Below are positions 57,037 through 64,000 of a DNA stretch of 64,000 bases, one piece after another. Every line of letters starts with the position of its first letter. The first letter of the stretch is position 1. Source of the stretch: Phormidesmis priestleyi Ana (GTDB lineage: Bacteria > Cyanobacteriota > Cyanobacteriia > Phormidesmidales > Phormidesmidaceae); NCBI GenBank assembly GCA_001314865.1, contig LJZR01000003.1, forward strand, positions 202,463 to 266,462, written 5' to 3'. A program made the translations under genes and the position numbers. Below the pieces are notes generated by a model that saw only the letters and a list, made by a program, of their open reading frames with translations, searched no databases and was not told where the DNA came from.

Positions 57037-57387
57037 TTGAGTTTTAGCGCCCTCTTTTCTATTCCTTTCGCCGTTTTAGTTGGATTGGTTATTGGCCTAT
57101 TGGGCGCGCTAGTCGTTTACTGGTTGATGAAGCAGCGAATTAATCGGCTCGTTAGCGCCCTGCAAAATAACCAACGCAGACTACAGCAGCTAGAAAATGA
57201 GCATGAAATTAGGTTGCGTGCTGCGACCGATCAGCTTCAGGCCGACTATGAGCGACAGCTCGCCGAAAAAATAGAATACTATCAGGACGATCAAATGCTG
57301 CAAACAGAGCTGATGGCCCTAGAGTTTGAAACTCGGCTGAAAGTATTAGAGGACGCACATAGCCGAGAACTCGCAATGCAGTCCTAA
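57037..57387 (+). CDS. Single-pass membrane protein with coiled coil, unknown function
   Basis: 116 residues. One N-terminal transmembrane helix (about 10-30, VLVGLVIGLLGALVVYW) followed by a charged helix with heptad character (33-112) that would form a cytoplasmic coiled coil. TTG start with ggag 11 nt upstream. The plan resembles small YtxH- or DUF-type anchors, but no family is recognised. The 3' end runs into a 13-nt repeat array. Confidence 0.6.
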   Translation: MSFSALFSIPFAVLVGLVIGLLGALVVYWLMKQRINRLVSALQNNQRRLQQLENEHEIRLRAATDQLQADYERQLAEKIEYYQDDQMLQTELMALEFETRLKVLEDAHSRELAMQS

Positions 57388-57421
57388 AATACAATCCCAA
57401 AATGCAATCCCAAAATGCAAT
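57378..57421. repeat. 13-nt tandem repeat, about 3.5 units, spanning a stop codon
   Basis: Units such as gcaatcccaaaat; the first unit includes the stop of the coiled-coil gene. A second degenerate array (acacacatttca) lies at about 57440-57470. Confidence 0.85.
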
Positions 57422-57616
57422 CGTAAGCAGCTTATTTCGACACACATTTCAACACACATCTCAACACACAGATCTGCTGCTTCAGCACGACAAAGGGAAA
57501 AGCCCCCAAAGTACACAACCGGTATTTTGGTATCAACGGCACCCAAAAGCGGTCAGACTTGTATGCTGGATTCTGTAGACTGAATTTTTTTGGATATTTA
57601 TCAAGGACTGCGCCCT

Positions 57617-58036
57617 ATGACCCGTGCAATTATGGAAACAAGTAAAGGAACGATTAACCTTGACTTGTTCGATCAAGATGCGCCTAAAACCGTAGAAAAC
57701 TTCGTCAAGCTCTCTAAAGATGGCTTTTATGACGACCTCAGTTTTCACCGTGTCATTCCCAATTTTATGGTTCAAGGCGGTTGCCCCCTCGGAACAGGGA
57801 CTGGTGGCCCTGGCTACAAAATTAAATGTGAGATTAACGACAACGCGCATGAGGCAGGCAGCCTTTCAATGGCTCATGCGGGTAAAGACACTGGCGGCAG
57901 TCAGTTCTTCATTTGTCATGAAGCCCAGCCTCATTTGGATGGCATCCATACCGTGTTTGGAAAAACTGAAGATATGGATGTTGTGAATCAAATTGCCAAA
58001 GGCGACAAAATTGTCTCGGTTAAAATCGAAGACTAA
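57617..58036 (+). CDS. Peptidyl-prolyl cis-trans isomerase (cyclophilin)
   Basis: 139-residue single-domain cyclophilin that accelerates proline isomerisation. The ATG at 57617 ([13 protein letters not shown]) has aagga 9 nt upstream. Active-site landmarks: [15 protein letters not shown] (Arg/Phe region), [31 protein letters not shown]. There is no signal peptide, so it is cytosolic. A terminator separates it from the sdh operon. Confidence 0.94.
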   Translation: MTRAIMETSKGTINLDLFDQDAPKTVENFVKLSKDGFYDDLSFHRVIPNFMVQGGCPLGTGTGGPGYKIKCEINDNAHEAGSLSMAHAGKDTGGSQFFICHEAQPHLDGIHTVFGKTEDMDVVNQIAKGDKIVSVKIED

Positions 58037-58047
58037 TTTTTTTAATA

Positions 58048-58116
58048 AAGCTTCTTTTAACGAAGCTTAGATCAAAAAGGCTCAAGGTGCGGATGATGCC
58101 GCCTTGGGCCTTTTCG
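58048..58116 (+). terminator. Tandem hairpins after the cyclophilin gene
   Basis: First hairpin aagcttc / gaagctt (58048-58068). Second, longer imperfect stem 58075-58114 (aaaaggctcaagg...ccttgggcctttt, with a two-base bulge) followed by cgtttt. The second is the likely terminator. Confidence 0.8.
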
Positions 58117-58203
58117 TTTTAAAGTATTGATGTAGCGAGACATTCCAGCAGCTGCAATTTTAGTTTCCCTACGCTCTCATTTGGTTTTGTTTGGTCTTGG
58201 TTG

Positions 58204-58962
58204 ATGATCTCTACTCAATCTTCAGAAGCTGATGCTTTAGGCACTGCGAGCTTCACGCCCCTCTCTAGTAATAAGTCGCCTGAGTTGCCTGAGTTGCCTG
58301 AGTTGCCTGAGTCGTCTGAGTGGTTCTCTACGATTGGGAAAAAGCTCCTGACAGGGATAACCGGTTTGGGGTTGGTGATTTTTGTAGTGGTTCACTTGTT
58401 GGGTAATTTGACGCTTTTTTTCAGCGCGAGTGCCTATAACCGTTTGGCCCATATCATAGAGCGCTTAGGTGTATTGACTTACTTAGTAGAAGGCGGGCTG
58501 TTGGCGATCGCACTCGTTCATATCGCCGTGGGTATTAACATCCATATGAATAAGCAAACGGCTCGCCCGGTGAAATATGCCCAGTATGTTTCGGCAGGTC
58601 AGCCGAGTCGCCAAAGCTTGAGTTCTCGCACCATGATTGTATCGGGGCTGGTGCTAGGGGGCTTTTTAGTCATGCATTTGGCGACTTTTAAATTTGGCAC
58701 TTACTATACGCTGCCCGATGGATCAGGGAGAGACCTGTCGCGTTTGGTATTTGAAACATTTCATCGACCTGGATATACGGCTGGCTATGTCGTTGTTTTA
58801 AGCCTATTGGGTCTGCATTTGCGCCATGGTATTTGGAGTGCGCTTCAGTCTTTGGGAATTGCAACTCGGCCTGGGCTGTATGCGGCCAGTGCGGTGCTAG
58901 GGAGTGCGATCGCCCTGGGATTCATTGGCTTGCCGATCTCTATTTACTTTGGCCTGATTTAA
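58204..58962 (+). CDS. sdhC: Succinate dehydrogenase/fumarate reductase cytochrome b subunit (type B)
   Basis: Membrane anchor of succinate:quinone oxidoreductase. 252 residues from the ATG at 58204 (a TTG just before is possible). Five hydrophobic helices carry histidines at 64, 106, 158 and 205/208, the arrangement expected for the two b hemes of the single-subunit type-B anchor (as in Bacillus or Wolinella). The N-terminal 40 residues include a 9-nt coding repeat (PEL units). First gene of sdhC-sdhA-sdhB, 50 bp before sdhA. Confidence 0.88.
   Translation: MISTQSSEADALGTASFTPLSSNKSPELPELPELPESSEWFSTIGKKLLTGITGLGLVIFVVVHLLGNLTLFFSASAYNRLAHIIERLGVLTYLVEGGLLAIALVHIAVGINIHMNKQTARPVKYAQYVSAGQPSRQSLSSRTMIVSGLVLGGFLVMHLATFKFGTYYTLPDGSGRDLSRLVFETFHRPGYTAGYVVVLSLLGLHLRHGIWSALQSLGIATRPGLYAASAVLGSAIALGFIGLPISIYFGLI
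58279..58314. repeat. In-frame 9-nt repeat, 4 units
   Basis: Copies of cctgagttg (last one cctgagtcg) near the 5' end of sdhC. Confidence 0.9.
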
Positions 58963-59012
58963 TTGGCCCCATTTGACTGGCCTCATTACAATGGGCCTGA
59001 TTTGAACCTGCT

Positions 59013-60926
59013 ATGACCTTAAATGCCCGCATTCCCGAAGGCCCATTGCCTCACAAGTGGGGAAACTTTAAAGACCACTGCCAGCTGGTAAACCCCAGCA
59101 ACAAACCGAAGCACACCATTTTGGTGGTAGGGACGGGGCTTGCGGGTGCATCGGCAGCCGCAACGCTGGCCGAACAAGGCTACCGGGTCAAAAGCTTTTG
59201 CATTCAAGACTCGCCGCGACGGGCACATAGCATAGCGGCTCAGGGCGGCATTAACGCAGCTAAAAACTATCCTAATGATGGCGATAGCGTGTGGCGGCTA
59301 TTTTACGACACGATTAAGGGCGGCGACTATCGGTCGCGTGAGGCCAATGTTTACCGACTCGCACAAATTAGCAATCAAATTATTGATCAGTGCGTGGCGC
59401 AAGGGGTGCCTTTTGCGCGTGAATACAGCGGTTTATTAGCAAACCGTTCGTTTGGCGGCGCCCAGGTTTCACGGACATTTTACGCTAAGGGACAAACCGG
59501 ACAGCAGCTGCTGCTAGGGGCCTATGGGGCGATGATGCGGCAGGTGGCAGCAAGACAAATCGAGCTGTTTCCCCGTCGTGAAATGCTGGACTTGGTGGTT
59601 ATTAATGGGCAGGCCAGGGGCATTGTGGTGCGCAATTTGCTCACGGGCGAATTTGAGCGCTATGCGGGCGATGCAGTGGTGCTTGCAACCGGAGGATACA
59701 GCAATGTGTACTACCTTTCGACCAATGGCAAAAACTCTAATGTGACGGCAGCGTGGCGGGCGCATAAGCGGGGCGCGCTGTTTGCCAATCCTTGCTTTAC
59801 GCAAATTCATCCGACCTGCATTCCGGTGGCCAGTGAGTTTCAGTCGAAGCTGACGCTGATGAGTGAGAGCCTGCGGAATGATGGGCGGGTGTGGGTGCCG
59901 AAGCAGGCTGGCAATCAACGATTGGCCCAAGAGATTCCAGAAGCCGATCGCGATTACTACTTAGAAACCCGCTATCCCACGTTTGGGAACTTGGTGCCTC
60001 GGGATGTGGCTTCACGAAATGCTAAGCAGGTGATCGATGAAGGCCGGGGCGTTGGAAGTACGGGGCTAGCGGTGTATCTGGATTTTCGGGATGCGATCGC
60101 ATCTCAAGGGAAGTCTGCGATTGAAGCGCGCTACGGCAACCTATTTGAAATGTACCAGCGGATTACCGGGGAAGATCCTTACGCCGTGCCTATGCGCATT
60201 TATCCGGCGGTGCATTACACCATGGGCGGACTCTGGGTGGACTATCACCTCATGAGCACGGTGCCGGGCCTGTTTGTGCTGGGTGAGGCGAATTTTTCAG
60301 ATCATGGTGCCAATCGCTTGGGTGCGAGTGCGCTGATGCAGGGGTTGGCCGATGGATATTTCATTATTCCGTACACGCTGGGCAATTATTTGGCTACGAC
60401 GCCCCTGCCTGAAGTGGATACAAGTGATGAGGCATTTGGCGAAGCCGAAGCCTCGGCGCGAACAAGGACGATGAAGCTACTGAGCATTCAGGGTGATAAG
60501 ACGGTACTGGACTTTCACAGAGAGCTGGGTCATTTGATTTGGAATGGGGTCGGGATTCATCGACATCAGCAGGGATTGAAGAAAACGATTGAAGATGTGC
60601 GATCGCTCCGGCATGAGTTTTGGCAAAATTTGCGCGTACCGGGTGAGGCCACAACGTTGAATAAAAACCTGGAATTCGCAGGCCGAGTGGCTGACTTTAT
60701 GGAGCTAGGCGAAGTAATGGCCCGCGATGCCTTGGCGCGGGAAGAGTCCTGTGGCTGTCATTTTCGAGAAGAGTTTCAGACCGCTAGCGGAGAAGCACAG
60801 CGCCGAGATGAGCCGTTTGCGATCGCAGCCGCTTGGAAATATCAAGGAGACGAGCAGCCACCTGAGCTAGAACATGAAACCCTGGTATTTGAGAATGTAG
60901 AGCTGACGCAGCGGTCTTATCGGTAA
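59013..60926 (+). CDS. sdhA: Succinate dehydrogenase/fumarate reductase flavoprotein subunit
   Basis: Oxidises succinate to fumarate at a covalently bound FAD. 637 residues: dinucleotide motif GTGLAG (40-45), the FAD-linked histidine His72 in [13 protein letters not shown], capping-domain [82 protein letters not shown], and a helical C-terminal domain. The extra-long form with [10 protein letters not shown] matches type-B enzymes (Bacteroidetes, delta-proteobacteria, Actinobacteria) more than the E. coli enzyme. Second gene of the operon. Confidence 0.94.
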   Translation: MTLNARIPEGPLPHKWGNFKDHCQLVNPSNKPKHTILVVGTGLAGASAAATLAEQGYRVKSFCIQDSPRRAHSIAAQGGINAAKNYPNDGDSVWRLFYDTIKGGDYRSREANVYRLAQISNQIIDQCVAQGVPFAREYSGLLANRSFGGAQVSRTFYAKGQTGQQLLLGAYGAMMRQVAARQIELFPRREMLDLVVINGQARGIVVRNLLTGEFERYAGDAVVLATGGYSNVYYLSTNGKNSNVTAAWRAHKRGALFANPCFTQIHPTCIPVASEFQSKLTLMSESLRNDGRVWVPKQAGNQRLAQEIPEADRDYYLETRYPTFGNLVPRDVASRNAKQVIDEGRGVGSTGLAVYLDFRDAIASQGKSAIEARYGNLFEMYQRITGEDPYAVPMRIYPAVHYTMGGLWVDYHLMSTVPGLFVLGEANFSDHGANRLGASALMQGLADGYFIIPYTLGNYLATTPLPEVDTSDEAFGEAEASARTRTMKLLSIQGDKTVLDFHRELGHLIWNGVGIHRHQQGLKKTIEDVRSLRHEFWQNLRVPGEATTLNKNLEFAGRVADFMELGEVMARDALAREESCGCHFREEFQTASGEAQRRDEPFAIAAAWKYQGDEQPPELEHETLVFENVELTQRSYR

Positions 60927-60930
60927 CAGA

Positions 60931-60966
60931 ACCGGCAAAAGAGTCAGCAAAAGAGCCAGCAAAAGA
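60931..60966. repeat. 12-nt repeat between sdhA and sdhB, 3 units
   Basis: Copies of accggcaaaaga / gtcagcaaaaga / gccagcaaaaga, then gtcagcaagg further on. Confidence 0.8.
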
Positions 60967-61028
60967 TTTAACTAAAAATCAGTTAAAAATTTAACGAAAG
61001 GTCAGCAAGGGCAGGCACTAAGGACAAA

Positions 61029-61775
61029 ATGAAAATTAATTTAAAAATTTGGCGTCAGGAGCACGCGCGTGTGTCGGGTGCTTTTGTCCATTACACCGTG
61101 GCCAATGTTCAGCCTGATTTGTCTTTTTTAGAGGTGCTTGATCTGCTCAATGAGCAACTGATTGCTGAGGGCGGCGTACCGGTGGAATTTGACCATGATT
61201 GCCGCGAGGGCATTTGTGGCGCTTGCGGCATGATGGTAAACGGCCAAGCCCATGGGCCTTTGCAGCGAACGGCAGTGTGTCAGCTCTATATGCGGCATTT
61301 TTCAGATGGCGATACGGTGACGGTAGAACCCTGGCGAGCAAAGGCGTTTCCGGTGATTAAGGATTTAGTCGTCGACAGATCGGCGCTGGATAGAATTTCG
61401 GCGGCGGGAGGCTACATTTCAGTAAAAACTGGCGCAGCTCCCGACGCCAATGCCGTGCTAGTAGCTAAGCCTGATGCGGATACCGCATTTGACTATGCGG
61501 CCTGTATTGGCTGCGGGGCCTGCATCGCGGCCTGCCCAAACGCGTCAGCGTCGCTATTTACGGCGGCAAAAATTTCGCAACTAGCACTGCTCGCGCAGGG
61601 ACAACCAGAGCGCAAATCGCGGGTGGTGAAAATGACGCAGCAGATGACGGCTGAGGGCTTTGGCGATTGCTCCAACCACGGAGAATGTCAGTCGGTGTGC
61701 CCAAAGGGAATTTCAATCGATGCGATCGCTCAAATGCGCCGAGAGTATATTCGAGCTAAACTACCTTTCGGCTAG
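61029..61775 (+). CDS. sdhB: Succinate dehydrogenase/fumarate reductase iron-sulfur subunit
   Basis: Passes electrons from FAD to the quinone/heme subunit through three clusters. 248 residues: the [2Fe-2S] site with Cys58, Cys63, Cys66 and Cys83 (DCREGICGACGMM ... C), the [4Fe-4S] site CIGCGACIAACP, and the [3Fe-4S] site CSNHGECQSVCPKGI. The central CIGCGAC and the short C terminus are typical of type-B enzymes. Third gene of the operon; rnhA starts 61 bp later on the same strand. Confidence 0.95.
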   Translation: MKINLKIWRQEHARVSGAFVHYTVANVQPDLSFLEVLDLLNEQLIAEGGVPVEFDHDCREGICGACGMMVNGQAHGPLQRTAVCQLYMRHFSDGDTVTVEPWRAKAFPVIKDLVVDRSALDRISAAGGYISVKTGAAPDANAVLVAKPDADTAFDYAACIGCGACIAACPNASASLFTAAKISQLALLAQGQPERKSRVVKMTQQMTAEGFGDCSNHGECQSVCPKGISIDAIAQMRREYIRAKLPFG

Positions 61776-61836
61776 CGCCATTCTCCCCATTTATTCCTCC
61801 CGATTCATTCCTTTCTATTCGAGCGATTTACCGTAC

Positions 61837-62850
61837 ATGTCAACTGCAATGGCTGATGTCACAGAAATTTATACCGATGGTGCCTGCTCTGGAAATCCGG
61901 GGCCAGGTGGCTGGGGCACATTGATAGAATTTGCCGATGGGCAGACGCATGAGCTAGGAGGCAGAGACCAAGCGACAACGAACAATCGGATGGAAATGCA
62001 GGCTGCGATCGCAGCACTCGAATTCTTAAGCGAGTCTGATATCAACAGTAAGTCTGTGATTTTGCACACCGACAGTGAATACCTTAAAAATGGCATCACC
62101 AAATGGATCAACGGCTGGAAACGCAAAGGCTGGAAAACATCGGCAGGTAAACCTGTGCTCAACAAAGACCTTTGGCAAAAGCTCGATGAGCTCACTCAGG
62201 CGCTTAGCAAGCATGACCTCACCATCGACTGGCGCTATGTGCGCGGCCATGCCGGGAACCCCGGCAACGAGCGCTGCGACGAAATCGCTCGGGCCTTTTC
62301 TCACCGCAACATGATTAACCTAAAGCAGCACAAATCCCAAGCCAAAGAACAAACAGCATCAGAAAAAAAGATATCCGCGACAAAAACATCTGTAAAGAAA
62401 GACGCCGAAAATTTTTCTGACGTTAAAATCGTATCAAGAACTCACGATATTGAAGACAATCATAGAAATATTTCACTGGATACCCCAGAAATAAACACTC
62501 ACCTGCCGCAGTCCGAATTGGGGACTCCAGAGCTAGAATCCTACGAAGTAACAGCCGATCAAAGAGGACAGCAACCGGACATGGTTACGTCAACAGACAA
62601 ACAAGACAGTCTCACGGGGGGCTGTAGAATAGATCGCCTCACCAACGCGCTTAAGACCCTCCAGGTCACTGACGAACTTGCTAAGCAAGGCTATCTAATT
62701 ACTAGCGCTGAGCTGGCCGATTTAATGGACGTTAACGCGAGCGCAGTGACTAGCCGAGGCGACTACTGGGCCTGGCGTAACTGGACAGTCTCTCGTATTC
62801 GCCGAGAGGGCAATCAAATTTTGTGGCAGCTAGAGCGAATTGATGAGTAG
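61837..62850 (+). CDS. rnhA: Ribonuclease HI with cyanobacterial C-terminal domain
   Basis: Degrades RNA in RNA:DNA hybrids (primers, R-loops). 337 residues from the ATG at 61837; the frame is open further upstream inside sdhB but that part is not RNase H. The catalytic tetrad is visible: Asp14 (YTDGACSGNPG), Glu53 (NNRMEMQA), Asp79 (HTDSEYL) and Asp148 (NERCDEIA), with His138. After a 110-residue polar linker, the end (about 266-337: ALKTLQVTDELAKQGYLITSAELADLMDVN, TSRGDYWAWRNWTVSRI, WQLERID) is a separate domain with helix-turn-helix-like spacing, seen in other cyanobacterial proteins. Confidence 0.93.
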   Translation: MSTAMADVTEIYTDGACSGNPGPGGWGTLIEFADGQTHELGGRDQATTNNRMEMQAAIAALEFLSESDINSKSVILHTDSEYLKNGITKWINGWKRKGWKTSAGKPVLNKDLWQKLDELTQALSKHDLTIDWRYVRGHAGNPGNERCDEIARAFSHRNMINLKQHKSQAKEQTASEKKISATKTSVKKDAENFSDVKIVSRTHDIEDNHRNISLDTPEINTHLPQSELGTPELESYEVTADQRGQQPDMVTSTDKQDSLTGGCRIDRLTNALKTLQVTDELAKQGYLITSAELADLMDVNASAVTSRGDYWAWRNWTVSRIRREGNQILWQLERIDE

Positions 62851-62864
62851 CTATTAAAGAAAAA

Positions 62865-63209
<345 letters not shown>

Positions 63210-63310
63210 TCAGGATTTCGCTTTTGTTGTGAGCAGGTCTTAATTCTATCGGTTGGGACTGCCATCAGACTAGCCGTCCGTCGTTGAAACCTCGCCAGTG
63301 GGTCAAAAGC

Positions 63311-63376
63311 TGGGCCACAGTTGGGCCACAGTTAGGCCACAGTTGGGCCACAGTTGGGCCACAGTTAGGCCAGAGC
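63311..63376. repeat. 11-nt tandem repeat, 6 units
   Basis: Units of tgggccacagt (units 3 and 6 start tagg) between the HIT gene and the unknown protein gene. Confidence 0.93.
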
Positions 63377-63392
63377 TAAGCCGAACGTCGAA

Positions 63393-63800
63393 CTAGAGAG
63401 AGGTCAGGTTTGAACTGCCCTCTAAGGCATTTTCTTCTGGATTCATCACTTCTGGCAAGACCACCTGACTAGGTTCAAACACAACCTGTGAGTGCAGCCA
63501 GGTGGCAATGAGTTGGGGGGCGTTTTTTCTACCCCAGCGCAGCATAAAAAATCTAAAAATGGGTTTGGATCGTCGGGCGATCGCTTTGAGTAACCAGTTG
63601 AGCGGCCTAGAGTGAACTTTTTGATTAACTAGGTTAACAGAGCCGACATCGTAAAGACAGTCAGCAATGAGTTTGAACGTCACCTCTTCTCTAAGAAACA
63701 AGCTTTCTAGCAGCATTTCTATATCTCGTATACGCTCTTCTTCTTTCTGCTGCTCGCGAATAACGACCGCAGTTTTTCGGTTGTTTGAAAGCCTCAACAT
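63393..63800 (-). CDS. Hypothetical protein, 135 residues
   Basis: No family recognised. An N-terminal charged helix (REQQKEEERIRDIEMLLESLFLREE) is followed by FKLIADCLYDVGSVNLVNQKV and a basic, aromatic region (KPIFRFFMLRWGRKNAPQLI). No signal peptide or clear membrane segment. ATG at 63800. Its length and even composition make it more credible than neighbouring frames, and similar uncharacterised cyanobacterial proteins probably exist. Confidence 0.6.
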   Translation of the reverse strand: MLRLSNNRKTAVVIREQQKEEERIRDIEMLLESLFLREEVTFKLIADCLYDVGSVNLVNQKVHSRPLNWLLKAIARRSKPIFRFFMLRWGRKNAPQLIATWLHSQVVFEPSQVVLPEVMNPEENALEGSSNLTSL

Positions 63801-64000
63801 AGTTCCGACTAGCCCTTGCCACTAATTCTTGAAAGCATCTCTCTAAAACAGTTCTCTAAAACAGTTTTCTGAAATAAAAGCTGCCCTAAGTGTGACAGGT
63901 CGTTAGCTTCCACTGATAAGAAGTTTGATGTCAAATTTTAAATTGACATTTCAATCACTATTAAACAGCCTCAGACAGAGGATTGTCATACGCCTAGAGG

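Overview
This window is chromosomal DNA from a cyanobacterium. The palindrome GCGATCGC (HIP1) is scattered throughout, including inside genes. Many genes belong to families largely confined to cyanobacteria (SipA/DUF3148, CGLD27/DUF1230, DUF3143, DUF1802, DUF4346, and the low-complexity-tail membrane protein next to infB). Central-metabolism genes (acnB, Calvin-type class II aldolase, gap) are of cyanobacterial type. I cannot name the species; the gene set and the abundant short tandem repeats would suit a Leptolyngbya- or Synechococcales-like lineage, but that is inference. No photosystem, phage, CRISPR or plasmid-replication genes are visible.

Layout. 1-6.0 kb: translation cluster nusA (5' cut by the window edge), ylxR, infB, a membrane protein and a small conserved protein. 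6.2-6.7 kb: remnant of a transposase. 6.7-8.8 kb: a DCC thiol-disulfide protein facing a YaaW / J-domain / DUF3143 operon. 9.0-12.4 kb: renalase-like flavoprotein, membrane-anchored glycosidase-like protein, polytopic membrane protein. 12.3-15.0 kb: pRiA4b-type protein, LCP cell-wall/glycan ligase, small membrane protein. 15.4-19.5 kb: acnB and fba, convergent on a shared terminator, then tRNA-Lys. 19.7-21.5 kb: sipA and a His-rich CbiX chelatase under a cobalamin riboswitch. 21.6-30.1 kb: K+ channel, typA, DUF985 cupin, PAS/GAF histidine kinase, RarA-methyltransferase fusion. 30.1-33 kb: sulfotransferase and gap. 33.6-36.4 kb: DUF4346, COG3146 acyltransferase, RibD-like reductase. 36.8-43.6 kb: a Cache-HAMP histidine kinase, DUF1802, a lipoprotein, then the lysA-cdaA-uppS operon. 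43.9-51.4 kb: rimI, clpC, a low-complexity protein, a hydrolase, DUF362, DUF554. 51.5-56.8 kb: a HAD-membrane protein, a 1.1-kb gene-free stretch with a 16-bp inverted repeat, initiator tRNA-Met, and the asparaginase / CGLD27 / rsfS operon. 57-64 kb: a coiled-coil membrane protein, cyclophilin, a complete type-B succinate:quinone oxidoreductase operon (sdhC-sdhA-sdhB), RNase HI with an extra C-terminal domain, a HIT protein and an unknown protein.

Themes. acnB, sdhCAB, gap and fba supply TCA and sugar-phosphate steps. lysA, cdaA, uppS and the LCP protein belong to envelope precursor synthesis and c-di-AMP signalling. nusA, ylxR, infB, typA, rimI, rsfS and both tRNAs belong to translation.

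The most unusual property is not a gene. Roughly thirty short perfect or near-perfect direct-repeat arrays, each with a different sequence, sit in most intergenic gaps and in the poorly conserved parts of proteins. Every clear array inside a reading frame has a unit of 9, 12 or 15 nt, while intergenic arrays have units of 8, 10, 11, 12, 13, 14, 15 or 16 nt. The most elaborate is a 156-bp array of twelve 13-bp units, with a two-unit higher-order period over its first half, upstream of gap. I found no clearly new multi-gene defence or biosynthetic system; the repeat phenomenon, the 122-bp inverted-repeat element near 54.0 kb and the sdhCAB operon are the best leads.
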